The position numbers were made by a program, and so were the translations under genes. Shown piece by piece: positions 12,601 to 20,808 of a DNA stretch of 21,390 nt (position 1 is the first letter of the stretch; each line of letters begins with the position of its first letter). The notes under the pieces were generated by a model. That model ran no database searches and was not told the origin of the DNA. It saw nothing but the letters and a program-made list of their open reading frames with translations. Location: contig BLXT01006566.1 of the NCBI GenBank assembly GCA_019648995.1, positions 435,538-456,927 on the forward strand, in the 5' to 3' direction. The DNA comes from Plakobranchus ocellatus (Eukaryota; Mollusca; Gastropoda; Plakobranchidae).

Positions 12601-15600
12601 AGGATGTATGACAGTTGGTTTATTATTTTTTTACAATGCTTATTTAAGGATGGGTTGATGGTGAAGCACTTATGGAGAATAGCTTATGTGTAATGTGCAA
12701 TGAACAAAAAAGAGATAAGCCTAGGCATGTGAGTAGAATGCTGGCAAACTTGAAATGAGAACAAATTAAAATGTTTTGAACAAAAGCACATGTTTATCTA
12801 TCTACTTTTCAAAATTGCCTTTTCAGGTCTGGAGACCACTCTGTCAGCTATTCGAACGACAATAGAATCTGGAAAAATCACTGTTCTCGAAAAAGGTCTC
12901 GCGTTTCTTACGCATTTGTTGGACAGGTTTGTTTGAAAGCATTATCCATTTTGAGGAATAAATTAATTAGAATGAAACTGTCTGACATAAAATACATTTT
13001 TTTCAAACAAAGCTGATTAGGCCTCAGGTTTCAAATTGTACATTTTACAGAATCTGCAAATATATGTGAATGAAGCAAAAAAAAATGATTTAACTCTTGC
13101 TGTACTTTGCTGTTAGTATACATATTGTACATCATGAGCTGTTTTTGGTCCAAGTTTACGTATGGTAAAAAACTGTTTGCTGACAATAACGCTTTCATTG
13201 GGCTAGTGTAAATGTAACTATTATTTATGCGGATTCATGAAAATTTAAACACAAAAATGTAGATTATGTATCTCTGTCTTTTGTGTGAGGGGAGCTGACT
13301 GACAGGCTAAACTCGTTTGGCAATGTGTCATACTAGTACAACTTTTGACACCAGAACACAGTGTGACAAAATACATAGCAAGAACACACATTAAACTCAA
13401 CACAGGTGCAAGGTACAAAAAAAGAGATACACTTTATCAAACAAAAGACTATAACCTAATGTCCACAAAGAAAACAACCAGTGACCAAAACTAAAAATAC
13501 CCAATGAAAAACAGAAACATAGAACCCCAAAACCTGGTATAGGAACAAAAAAATACAATCTAAAGGCCCAAAACAAAAAGAAGACAAAATTCAATACAAC
13601 CAGCACTTGCGAAAAAAAATTAATAAAAACATAAAAAGACCCTAATAAAAATCCAGACAGACCAGCCCTCCACGTGCAGTGCTTGGATCTATTCAAACAC
13701 TGTTCACTTCTCTATCTTATACAACTTGAGAAATCTACAAATTGTAAATTATAAAGTAGCTCAATAAGAATGGTGAGGATCAAAACACATCTCAGCTTAA
13801 GAGAGCCGTGAGCTGAATGAGCAAACCCAGGCCTCAGATTGTGCCAGAAAAGACTCAGTGATTGTACTGTCATACTCAACACAAAATATATCTAAAAAAA
13901 ATATTACAAAACATAATTCACCCTACTCTTACATTCTAAACACTAATAAACTCAATACATGTAAAATACTTGTCAACTAATAACAAAAAGTTGAAAATCT
14001 TATCATTAATGAATTATTTAATAGAAAAGCAATTGTTTAAATAAGTGTGTATTGCCACAAAGAGGCTACAGGGACTGGAGTCTATCTTTCACTTTCAAAT
14101 TTAAACAAGGAGCTATACATCAACATTTATCTTCATCAAAGAAAAATATTGGTCGATGGATATGCAGAAGATGCACCTTTGTATGCAATGAGCAAGACAT
14201 GCATGCAGTGCTCAAAGGAAATAAGTGCATACACTATGTAGTAAAGGGGAGACAGTTCAGTCAGGGCTGGGCAACAACTTTTAAGCTTGTATCCAGATTG
14301 CCCTCCTTACTTTTGCATATATGTTTTTTTTTTTAATTTTTTAACCTATTGGTTGTGGAGAGAAAAAACATACAGCATTTGCAACATTTTAAAAATGTTT
14401 GAAAACCTTGCTTGCTCACTACGGTACTTGATTACCATGAAAGTTTTGTAACCCTAAAGATGATTATATTGTGTTGCTTCTTCTTCTACAGGTGCCTTGT
14501 CTGGAACAAACATTGGCAATCATGTTCCTCCACTCAAACCTATTCTCAATAAATCTCATAAGTTGCTTTTGCCCATGACACAAGTCTTTCAATAAAAGTT
14601 ATTCTCTGTTTACCTCTACTGCCTTTGACTTCAATATTGCAAGTAATTGCGAAGTATGTAAAATCTTTATGTCTGCAAATATGACGTAAAAACTGAAGCT
14701 GCCTCCATCTCATAGTTTCAATTAGTAATCGCTCAAGATTAGTTCTTACAGTACCAATTTATTGGACTTTTTTCCCATCCATGATATCCTCATCATTCCT
14801 CTGATAAATAATATATCAACTGCTTCTAGCTTTCCCTCTATTTCTTTATTTATTGTCCAACACTCACTATCATATAAAGGTATTGACTATTTTGTTTTCA
14901 TTACCTTTAGTTTGGTTTTCATACTTATGTATCTGTTTGCCAGTATTGGTTTCATTTTTTTGGAATGTTTCTTTGGCCATGGCTATTCTTTTACTTATTT
15001 CACTTGTGCATCTACCATCTGATGTTATCAGGTAACCTAGATATTTGAATATTGTAACTTGTTTGATTTTTTTTTTTGTTGCCTGCTCTAACCAGATTGC
15101 TTTTAGGGTCAGAGGAATATTTTGAGATGACTATACAATCCATTTTCTTTACATTCAAAGACAGGCCCATTCTTTTGCTCTCTAATACTATAGAATCTAA
15201 GTTTTTGGAGTTGTTCATCAGAGTTGGCTATTAAAACTTTATCATCTGTATACATGAGATTTTTAAGATTCTCTCCACATATTTTTAAGCCTGAAATATC
15301 AAGATTCCTTAAGATTATTTCACTAGGTTAAAAAGATCAGGAGACATTTCACTATGTTCTCCTTCAGTCTTACAGATGCAGTTTGATACTAGTATAAATT
15401 TTCAATTGCTCTCAGATCTTTCCCATCAATGTCTAATTTTTCTTGCATACAAAATAGCACTTCACATTTAACTTTGTCAAAGGCCTTAGAATAATCAAAA
15501 CAGATCAGATATGGAGATTGTTTTGCATTTGTATACACCTATCCATGAGCATTGACAAAGTGAATATTGGGTTTCTAGTCCCTTTGTTGGATATTTCTGG

Positions 15601-18600
15601 TCTTAGAATGAGTAACATGATTTTTGTAAAATGACTCATTAGACTGATTATTCTAAGAAGTTCACATTCTGTTACTCCTTGTTTAGAAAGAAGTATACGG
15701 ATTTACAAAGATCTTCTGGCATTGTACCACTGTTGCATATTGAATTAAGAGATTTTTTATGCTGTAATTATCTCTATTGGTCCTGTGTCTTTCCTGTTTT
15801 TCATTTTCTTTATTGCTGCCTCAGTTGGACCTTCTGGGTTTTTCTTCATTTCAAGTTTTTTGCACCTATCATCTCTGAAAATATCTTCAACATATTCTGA
15901 CAATCTGTTTAGTATTTCCCTCTTCTCCATTAACATTGTTCTGTCTTTTGATGTGATGCAGCTAGGGCTACTGCATTTGATTTTGTTACCGCTGATTTCC
16001 TTAATTTTAGTGTGCATGAATTTACTGTTTATATGTAGCTTTTGCTCTATTTCCTGACATTGTTGATTAATCCATTCTTCTTTTGCTGCACTCCATTTTA
16101 TTTTAATTTTTTTTTGTTTAGATCTTTATATTTGGCTTCTACAATTTTTTGATTTGCACCTTTCTTCCATCAAATCGAGTGTTTCTTTGTCTATCCATCT
16201 CACGATGTCTTGCTACAATGGTAGCAGAAGGAATTTACTTTCTGAGACAAGCACTCACCCCCTTCATAGGAGACACTATTAATTACCATGGCTACAGTAT
16301 GCTGTGATTTATCACTTGCCAATAATTAGATCTGACAGCCACCGGGCCTCTTAGTCTTATTGCATGATGCACTCTGCATAGGAATTGTCCTTAACCTGAC
16401 AAAAATGTGGCAACTTTTACCTACTAAGACACAAAATCCAAGGTCTAAAACAGTCAAGTTTATAATTATTCAAAAGATCTTTATAATTACAAAAAAGATG
16501 TTCTAAAAATCATACCCAACCATAAAGCTGGTTTATTCTGTTTACCTGTTTCCCAATCACGTATTAGTAAAGTTCTAATTTGGATTATATTAAGATTTTT
16601 CAGAAATATATTTTTGGTTAATTCACTAAAAAATGTACATACCCATTCCATACATTTTGGCATGAATAAATAGTGCGTGGTTTGATGTCTAATATCTGTA
16701 AAGGGCTTTAATTGCAATCTTATTTTAAAATTTTTATGAATTTTTTTTTGTGTAAAGGTTAGGACTAGGAGTGTTGAGGTTCCTTGGAAATGAACAATAT
16801 TGCAAATTATTACAGACAAGTGAAACATCGGCTACTATAGATATCAAGATTTAAACACTAATTTCCAGCAAAAAGAAGAAAAACTAAATAAATGATTAAC
16901 TAGCAAAACAAAATTTTGTGTGTGTGATAGAGAGAGAGAGAGAGAAAAAAAGTCATGTGAGATGTGTAAGAAGAAACTTATTTATTCCCTTCATTAAATG
17001 TTAGTCTCAGCTTGTGTATGTGTTTGAGAAGGAGAGAGATAAGGTGAAAGAAACGCAGAGGGAAAGAGAAAACTATTTTTACAAACTACTTCACAATTCA
17101 AAACGACCCTTGTGATTTGGTAGTTCTAATTTGCAATTAAATATGTAAAATAGAATCTGGTCCAGATCACACAAATTATGCATCTTAAGACTAGTTTATT
17201 TCCTTAAAAAACTATTTCACTCTTTGAATAATATCGATATGTGGCCTATCAGCTATAACAGGCTCTGAAGAACTTACTTGTATTTGGAAATATATCTGCA
17301 AAAGTGCAAAAGAGGAACAAAGAAAGAGAGACTGAAAAGGTGAATAAAAAATGTAAGAACGAATGCATAATGTGCTTGTAAGCTCTGCATGTCCATTTCT
17401 CACAAAAAAAAAAAACTTAAAAAAAAAAGGTTCAATAATCAAGACTATGTGTTGATGTTAGAACTTGAGGGGTTATTGTTATCTTTTCATTGGATATTTA
17501 TATTTAACTGCAGTGCATCATATACCCTTTGCTTTAACCTGGATTTATTCACAAACAAAGATACTGCGCCTTTAAAGATCAATGTCTTCAAAAAGAGCAG
17601 ACAGTTCTCTTTAACTTGTTTAATTTCTAAATAAAAAAAAAAAAAATCAAGCTGTGCATTTTTTTTTTTATTCAAGTTTCTGTACTTTTTACAGTCAAGG
17701 TCAACGTGACCTATAAAACTAATTCATCTTTAAAATATATTTGCTTAGGCTATAAAGTTTTAGGGCTAAAACAACATAGCATTTTGTTAATAAAGTATTT
17801 CCTGTCTATAAGTCTCTCGTTCTAAATCAAACTATGCATAGTTTAGTCAAATCAGTGAGTTAATTACATCATTATTAAAAAAAAAGCTTAAATGCTCTGG
17901 CACTGTAAAGGGTCCTGGGGTCATATCAGTTAGCTCAGCTCGAAACTAAATGAGCAACAGCAGACAGCCACAATCACTTATGCTCTTTTGTATTCTTTTT
18001 GGTAACGGTTTTCTCTGACTTCATAAATGACTTTCATTTTTTACCATAGTTATTTTACTCTGTTACTGAGATGTTGTTTAGAGTCTCATATTTGTTATGC
18101 ACATCTACAGCAATTATGCTTTTTCTTTGTGATACACAGGTGATTATAACAATCATCATCACAGTGGTGGTGATGACAATGTCAGTGAAGGTAGTGATGA
18201 TGATGAAGATAATGAAAGTGGTGGGGATGATGATGTTAATGAAGATAATGATGAAGGTGTGATGAGAAAGCCAAAGATGGCAATGGTAATGGTGATGGTG
18301 AATGTGGTAATGATTATTATGATAATGAAGTTGTGATGATACAGATGGTAGGGAAATTGAAGATGACAGTTATACTGAAGTTCTGATGAAAGAGGGAAGA
18401 TGATTGATAATAAAAGTAATCAAATGATCCTTTCCATTGCAGATCTATAAGACTTCAGTAATGTACTGTCAGCACACAAACGAGAATAGACACTCACAGT
18501 TATGTAGGCCTACATTGAACTCATATAATGGTCCTTCTGTGTCATGGCTTCTATTCTTTGGGATGCATATATTATATGTATCCCAAAGAATAGAAGCAAT

Positions 18601-20808
18601 GACACAGAAGAACCATTGACAATGTGAACAGGCAAATATCTATAAAATCCAAGCAATGTCTTTGAAATTATTTGCAGTGCAAGGGGAAGGTGAATTTTGA
18701 GATGATGGATATTTCTTTTCAAATCAGTTTTTTGTACAGTTCTGTATCAGCTGATAGTATGCTTAAAAGATAGATTGAAGATTTTTTACAGCCTCAGTGT
18801 TTAGAGTGAGCTCATTTGACAAGAATTCAAAGTCACCATGCAAGTATTGGCACATAGCATAAGGAGAAGGTGAATTTTGTACAAATGCTTATTGAAATCT
18901 ATTTTACAAAACATTGTGACTTGTGAAGTAAAACCTGATTGCACAACAATCCCCACAAAAAAGAACAAGTGTCCAACATTTAATAACATCTTCTTGATAA
19001 CCACTTTATGATACTTAATTTTTTCTTATCATCAAATTTAAAAGATTTGTTTATACCTAACAAGTTTTACTACCCAGTTTATATCGAACTTTACTCTATA
19101 CTCCATAAGGTTTTTTACCCTGATCTACTCCCATGTCCTTTCAGTATGAAACTCATTTAGACTCTTACTGAACCAAGTGCTAAACATTTAGCACTTGCAT
19201 ATAGCATTGATAGATGCACATCCAAGCTCTAATAATGCTGTCCTCATTGTATACCAGGTAGTAAGCTATCATGATGGCATAGATCAAAGAATCTTTGATG
19301 CCGATTATTCATATTTTCAAACCGTGTTTAATGTTGCTGCACAGATCTGCCATACATTTGCCACTTTAAACATTTTATAATAATCACACAATTATAATAT
19401 GAGGTTGAAAGGCTGAGAAAAAATTGGAAAACTTGGATAGTTCTACATTTTGAAGGGGAGTGACAGAATCAGTGGAGACTTTTCTTAATAGTTCCTTTAT
19501 TCTCTCTCTCTCTTTCTTGCTCTGGTTTTTTTTTCCTCTTCCTTCTTCTGTCTTATTTTTGCTTTCAAATTTTTAGCTTACTCTTTTTCCACTACCTATT
19601 TAGCCCATCTTTTAGTAAGAAATGCAATCTCTCTACCGAATGTAATGCATCTTTGAAAAGTTCAATCACTTCTGTATGCAAGCTTTCAAGATATTTAAAA
19701 GGTTTATAATCAAGTTTTTATTGCTCGAAGATGAAAGGGTATTAACATGATGGTTCTCTTGGAAAAGAAGTTCAAGTTCACAAAGGCATGTCTTTGAAAA
19801 CTATCTCTCTCAGTAATCACTTAAAATAGACTTTGTTGTTTCTGAAATTTTTTTTTTTTTTTAATTGGCAGGTCTGGAAAACATTTTACATTCATAATCT
19901 GTGATATTTGGCTCGTCTACCTCACAATTGTGAGGCAACCAGAGGCTTTGGATACTTTTGCACTAGTGCTTTTGAAAGAAACGTTTTTTTTATTTAAATA
20001 TGACAAAAATACAATCTTTTAACCTACATAAGTCTGACATAAGTGAGATAATTTTTTTTCTGTATACAAATGCAAAGTGTAAACTTATAATATCAATATG
20101 TCCACACTTTTTTTTCTGTATACAAATGCAAAGTGTAAACTTATAATATCAATATGTCCATTTTTTTTTTTCTGTATACAAATGCAAAGTGTAAACTTAT
20201 AATATCAATATGTCCAAAATGTGACTTGTGATTGATTTGCCCTGGTTGCTTGACAATTGCTAGGTTATTGACCAAAACAGAACATAACCAAAAACATACA
20301 TATTGTTAAGATGTTGACCCGATAAGTTTCATTTTCAAAAGATTCTGTTTGTTCTGTTATAGTGTTATCAACAATAGTCATTGATTCAACAGTTTAAAAG
20401 CCAAAAAAAAAAAATTTTGCTTGTAGTTATAGCACCATTTTTTTAAAAATTACTTTTCTTTCAACAATAAATGTTGAGGAGTTACTTTTAATAAATGAAA
20501 AAAATCTTTGATGGTTTTTTTTTTTTTTTTGGCGCTTTAAATTTCATAGGTGTTACGTTTTTTGTGAAAAAATATTAATTTTGAAATAAAAAAAACAAGC
20601 TAAAAGCTGATTTGTGTAATTTCCTTTAAAAATTGATTTGCAGACAGCCACAGAACATGCCTCTTTTTGCAAACCATTCTTGGTGGACTTGTGCGAGCAT
20701 TCTCCAGGATTTAATGCAAATTGAACACCAGAGTATAATCTACACTTCCCTCTCTGCAGTAGAAGCTTTCCTCAGTTTTGGACTCTTAACCCTTTCTTTA
20801 CATGTGGG
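577..20808 (+). CDS. MEI1: MEI1-like meiosis protein gene, partial, eight internal exons
   Basis: Eight exons with consensus-like GT-AG borders join in one open frame; introns are about 239, 308, 2586, 650, 3449, 4292 and 7717 bases. About 330 residues are encoded, mostly helical and leucine-rich, as expected of an Armadillo/HEAT-like repeat protein. Exons 5-8 match vertebrate MEI1 as I recall it: FFFDKCHAVYG resembles the vertebrate FF-x-x-CH-x-VYG segment, then a helical stretch, then LLDRQPQNMPLF resembling an L-x-RQP-x-x-x-LF segment, at similar spacing. In mouse, MEI1 acts in meiotic nuclei and is required for SPO11-dependent double-strand breaks; plant PRD1 is its distant relative. Vertebrate MEI1 is near 1,270 residues, so this is roughly a quarter, and both ends lie outside the window. 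No start codon or promoter is visible. The family call is good for exons 5-8; exons 1-4 are tied to it by strand and phase only. The 3' end of exon 8 is uncertain. Confidence 0.75.
890..995 (+). CDS. MEI1: MEI1-like exon 2 of window
   Basis: The exon lies between TTGAACAG and the donor GTATAA. It reads IHGNLSDVELHFYLTVLYQL followed by CEKSSEYIKMLCFSD, an amphipathic helical segment, and ends one base into a glycine codon. That base joins GT at the next acceptor to give GGT. The donor is weaker than its neighbours but the phase match supports it. The opposite-strand frame here (925-1215) is intron and antisense sequence, not a gene. Confidence 0.6.
1304..1516 (+). CDS. MEI1: MEI1-like exon 3 of window
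   Basis: The acceptor is CCTCATCCTCAG and the donor is CTAG|GTCAGT. The 213 bases encode about 70 residues beginning GDIIENLIKNRDNFEQR and ending NDLNIACL, with repeated Leu/Val/Ile heptad-like spacing typical of alpha-helical repeat proteins. It exits in phase 1. A stronger-looking donor four bases on (GTGAGT, 1521) would put a stop into the next exon, so GTCAGT at 1517 was chosen. The upstream in-frame ATG at 1261 is intronic. Confidence 0.7.
1517..4102. other. intron 3, no gene seen
   Basis: Apart from the diverged inverted-repeat candidate at 2001-2368 and homopolymer T or A runs (2992-3005, 3737-3748, 3820-3831), nothing recognisable was found. The small open frames at 3520-3732 and 3684-3944 show no family features. 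Confidence 0.6.
2001..2368. repeat. possible MITE with diverged inverted ends
   Basis: GTGAGGTTTAAAACC at the left and GGTTAAAACCTCAC at the right form an inverted pair about 340 bases apart. The similarity continues weakly inward (ACGGTAGTCC against ACGTTGGTCT). No clear target duplication or coding was found. Confidence 0.35.
4103..4318 (+). CDS. MEI1: MEI1-like exon 4 of window
   Basis: The acceptor TTTTTATCCATCTCAG has a good pyrimidine tract and the donor is GCAG|GTGTTG. The G carried from exon 3 plus CT makes an alanine codon, and the join reads IACLALLSECVKYPLLASEI across the boundary. The rest is about 50 helical residues including GLKRLLATKNETLILMGTQC, ending VLDTDLA in phase 1. The open frame continues upstream to 4033, but no acceptor there has a better tract. 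Confidence 0.72.
4319..4968. other. intron 4, no gene seen
   Basis: 650 bases of T-rich intron. A short repeated phrase around TTGAACTGCTACATTCTGCAAA (4759 onward) and ATTGATACACTCTGCAAAG (4842 onward) hints at a tiny duplication. Confidence 0.6.
4969..5014 (+). CDS. MEI1: MEI1-like exon 5 of window (46 bases)
   Basis: A short exon between ATCTTTTTACAG and TTGAG|GTAAAA. With the carried G it reads EIIFEFLHTPNVYQL and ends two bases into a codon completed as AGT (Ser) by the next exon. It corresponds to the helix just before the FF-x-x-CH-x-VYG region of MEI1. At 46 bases it is too short for ordinary ORF detection; the exact phase fit on both sides is the main support. Confidence 0.7.
5733..6330 (+). 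repeat. GA/GT-rich tracts, spaced inside copy A
   Basis: Purine-rich microsatellite-like tracts begin near 5733, 5946 and 6280, each preceded by GTGTG or TCTGAGA. The first two are each followed by a related AT-rich segment containing CACA(C/A)AATGATCTTA. The spacing indicates internal sub-duplication of the repeat family. Copy B has corresponding tracts near 16920, 17025 and 17310. Confidence 0.6.
6387..6835. repeat. three tandem units of ~155-165 bases inside copy A
   Basis: Units start at 6387, 6551 and 6704 with GTTTTCAGTTGTTCTTATTG-like sequence, then TGTTTCAAGA, AGTGACA, GTTTGTG(A/G)GACA, and end in AAAATGATCAACAGTG (units 1 and 2). Unit 3 is slightly shorter. By eye they are roughly 75-80% alike, so the amplification is old. 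The whole array is absent from copy B. Confidence 0.75.
7521..8463. other. intron 5 right part, no gene seen
   Basis: Unremarkable AT-rich intron between repeat copy A and exon 6, with one T-run near 7886-7897. Confidence 0.6.
8464..8534 (+). CDS. MEI1: MEI1-like exon 6, carries the KCHAVYG motif
   Basis: The acceptor is CATCTTCTTTCAG and the donor TATG|GTAAGT is near-perfect. The exon reads CVFECLHTMAGHEFFFDKCH followed by AVY and a split glycine. FFFDKCHAVYG is the clearest family signature in the window: vertebrate MEI1 has a very similar Phe-Phe, Cys-His, Val-Tyr-Gly segment at the equivalent place, recalled and not aligned by software. The 71-base length escapes simple ORF scans. Confidence 0.82.
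8535..8889. other. intron 6 left part, no gene seen
   Basis: AT-rich intron. Two words resembling the downstream family (AACGTCACACAAG at 8749 and GAAATGACACACAAAC near 8805) are the only notable points. Confidence 0.5.
8890..8925 (+). repeat. second Tigger-like terminal sequence
   Basis: TA|CAGTGGAACTTCTC repeats the first 11 bases of the Tigger left end, 250 bases upstream of it. It could be a stranded end of another copy, or the true outer end of a composite element. No matching partner was found. Confidence 0.45.
9140..10539 (-). mobile_element. Tigger/pogo-type DNA transposon relic
   Basis: The left end begins TA|CAGTGGAACTT and the right end, read in reverse, begins TA|CAGTAGAGCTC; TA is the duplicated target of this superfamily. 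Both ends carry related inner words (a GACC and a GTTA-rich segment), although they have diverged. A minus-strand transposase N-terminus lies at 9462-9780. The catalytic DDE part is missing; the place where it should be (about 9200-9460) is a G/T-rich tract with no recognisable coding. It is therefore a dead, internally deleted copy. Confidence 0.7.
9462..9780 (-). pseudogene. Tigger/CENP-B-like transposase N-terminal fragment
   Basis: The minus strand gives one continuous frame with a single internal stop (9667-9669): RKRECFSLELNLKPQIIEEG, DKKVKSKAQIC, stop, DYEISSRTLYTFLKDKGAIM, then DEELDCCLHTWFNQACKTPI and SGP. This is the layout of the CENP-B/Tigger DNA-binding region: a first helix-turn-helix with a 'sleeKl-x-ii-x-e' start and 'S-R-TLYTFLKDK' recognition helix, then the second domain with a W-F-x-QA-x-x-x-x-P-x-SGP motif. 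After LKHNVA the frame stops and no DDE domain follows. Such domains bind the transposon ends; this copy is non-functional. Confidence 0.8.
10571..12306. mobile_element. candidate DNA element with TGGACGTGATG-type inverted ends
   Basis: The left edge carries CGGACGTGATGTATGACACA; the right edge carries, in reverse, TTGGACGTGATGGTGTGTTT. The same word recurs inside at 10909 (TTGGACGTTTTAATGAC), 11096 (TTGGACGTGATGATGACACA) and 12094 (TTGGATGTGATGAAATGACA), with relatives near 10750 and 11938. No coding and no clear target-site duplication were seen. Iterated subterminal words inside inverted ends fit a non-autonomous DNA transposon, but a diverged satellite patch is an alternative. Confidence 0.4.
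10721..11104. repeat. two tandem ~187-base units
   Basis: The segments before TTGGACGT at 10909 and at 11096 align throughout. Shared pieces include AAAAAGTTTT, TTGA(C/T)-x-x-x-x-CATGAGCTTT, AATAAACCA/AAATCATAACCA, and ATAATGAT-AATAAG/TTAATGATCATAAG. By eye, identity is around two thirds. It is an old tandem duplication inside the candidate element. Confidence 0.6.
12307..12826. other. intron 6 right part, no gene seen
   Basis: AT-rich sequence leading to the exon 7 acceptor; nothing recognised. Confidence 0.6.
12827..12926 (+). CDS. MEI1: MEI1-like exon 7
   Basis: The acceptor is GCCTTTTCAG; the donor ACAG|GTTTGT is acceptable. The exon reads LETTLSAIRTTIESGKITVL then EKGLAFLTHLLD, and ends with AG, which pairs with A of exon 8 to make Arg. 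This matches the helical repeat that follows CH-x-VYG in MEI1, including a Leu-rich helix just before an RQP motif. Confidence 0.8.
12927..13379. other. intron 7 left end, no gene seen
   Basis: AT-rich intron sequence without recognised repeats; leads into the A/C-rich tract. Confidence 0.55.
13380..13690. other. A/C-rich, G/T-poor strand-skewed tract
   Basis: On the + strand this 300-base stretch is almost all A and C, with AAAAACC- and AACAAAA-type words, and few G or T. The complement is open for 99 codons only because T/G-rich sequence lacks stops; the product would be Phe/Leu-rich with no family features. It is probably the remnant of a retroelement or an expanded low-complexity tract. 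Confidence 0.55.
13691..14475. other. intron 7 segment, unclassified
   Basis: Two overlapping open frames near 14047-14336 (one Cys-containing, RRCTFVCNEQD) have a somewhat coding-like base composition. They lack acceptor/donor pairs in phase with the gene and match no family I know. They may be an old element fragment. Confidence 0.35.
14476..16205 (-). pseudogene. RTE-type LINE, endonuclease-less reverse-transcriptase relic
   Basis: Reading the minus strand from high to low coordinates gives the blocks of an RTE/Jockey-group LINE in order. They are WIDKETLDLMEERCK and HTKIKEISGNK (linker), the VEDIFRDDRCKKLE and EAAIKKMKNRKDTGP region, PIFTLSMLMD with LICFDYSKA, EMSPDLFNL, the catalytic box as YTDD (15241-15252; usually YADD), a GLSLNVKK block, YLGYLITSDGRCTSEI, and SECWTINKE. 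The end is ANVCSRQGT followed by a stop. Frameshifts and stops break it, for example two stops near 15300-15345, so it cannot make an active enzyme. The endonuclease half is absent, as expected for 5' truncation. The 3' side ends in a short GAA-repeat tail (14476-14489 on the other strand). Clade assignment is from recalled motifs. Confidence 0.85.
16207..17972. repeat. dispersed repeat family, copy B
   Basis: Shorter partner of copy A, same orientation. It lacks the equivalent of roughly 6387-7090 of copy A; A-rich sequence at 17400-17430 marks the deletion point. Its left edge directly abuts the broken LINE at about 16205, suggesting that one inserted into the other. Confidence 0.75.
18151..18350 (+). 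repeat. imperfect GAT/GGTGAT microsatellite tract
   Basis: About 200 bases dominated by GATGAT, GGTGAT and AATGAT words. One frame would read as an Asp/Glu/Ser-rich stretch and others as Met/Val-rich ones. It is a low-complexity intronic tract; an apparent acceptor (ACACAG at 18134-18139) precedes it but would not keep the gene's frame. Confidence 0.8.
18527..18617. repeat. near-perfect 91-base inverted repeat (hairpin)
   Basis: Arms of about 43 bases, starting AATGGTCCTTCTGTGTCATG and its complement, pair around a small ATAT-rich loop with about three mismatches. Both the DNA and any transcript could form a long stem. It could be a miniature foldback element or a small-RNA precursor; expression cannot be judged from sequence. 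Confidence 0.9.
18618..20059. other. intron 7 segment, no gene seen
   Basis: Holds a repeated phrase GGAGAAGGTGAATTTTG/GGGGAAGGTGAATTTTG (about 18684 and 18862), an 11-base-arm palindrome (19174-19197), the CT tract at 19495 and a 16-base palindrome (19920-19935). No coding recognised. Confidence 0.55.
19495..19560 (+). repeat. CT-rich polypyrimidine tract
   Basis: A (TC)n run followed by T- and CTT-rich sequence. It is simple repeat within intron 7 with no nearby convincing exon. Confidence 0.7.
20060..20216. repeat. 56-base tandem repeat, three copies
   Basis: A 45-base core starting CTGTATACAAATGCAAAGTG and ending ATCAATATGTCCA occurs at 20060-20104, 20116-20160 and 20172-20216, separated by T-rich 11-base linkers. 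I see no differences between the three cores, so the expansion is recent, or an assembly artefact. Confidence 0.95.
20644..20808 (+). CDS. MEI1: MEI1-like exon 8, 3' part invaded by a MITE
   Basis: The acceptor TTGATTTGCAG opens a frame reading RQPQNMPLFANHSWWTCASI then LQDLMQIEHQ and on to SAVEAFLSFGLL. The RQP-x-x-x-x-LF start and the AV-x-AFL helix agree with MEI1. From 20786 the frame enters a TTAA-flanked MITE and meets a stop at 20810-20812 unless spliced. The best donor is GGG|GTAATT at 20809, inside the MITE, which would add TLSLHVG-like residues. A weak donor, A|GTTTTG at 20775, lies before the MITE. Removing the MITE leaves the frame open beyond its right end, with no strong donor seen. 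The exon's existence is well supported; its end is not. Confidence 0.65.

Noticed and set aside
13397..13696. Minus-strand 99-codon frame with Phe/Leu-rich, membrane-like translation
   Set aside because: It is open because the tract is T/G-rich with few stops. It has no family features, and the hydrophobicity is a composition effect.
14047..14336. Two overlapping + strand frames of 64 and 94 codons
   Set aside because: No in-phase splice sites to the MEI1-like exons and no recognised motif; the longer one ends in a T-run coding for Phe.
18120..18270. Acidic Asp/Glu/Ser-rich potential exon after an ACACAG acceptor
   Set aside because: It is a GAT microsatellite; joining it to exon 7 gives a stop at once (AG plus GTGA in the wrong phase).
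20060..20216. Three equally spaced identical repeats considered as a CRISPR-like array
   Set aside because: The linkers are T-rich and only 11 bases long, and the context is an animal intron; it is a simple tandem repeat.
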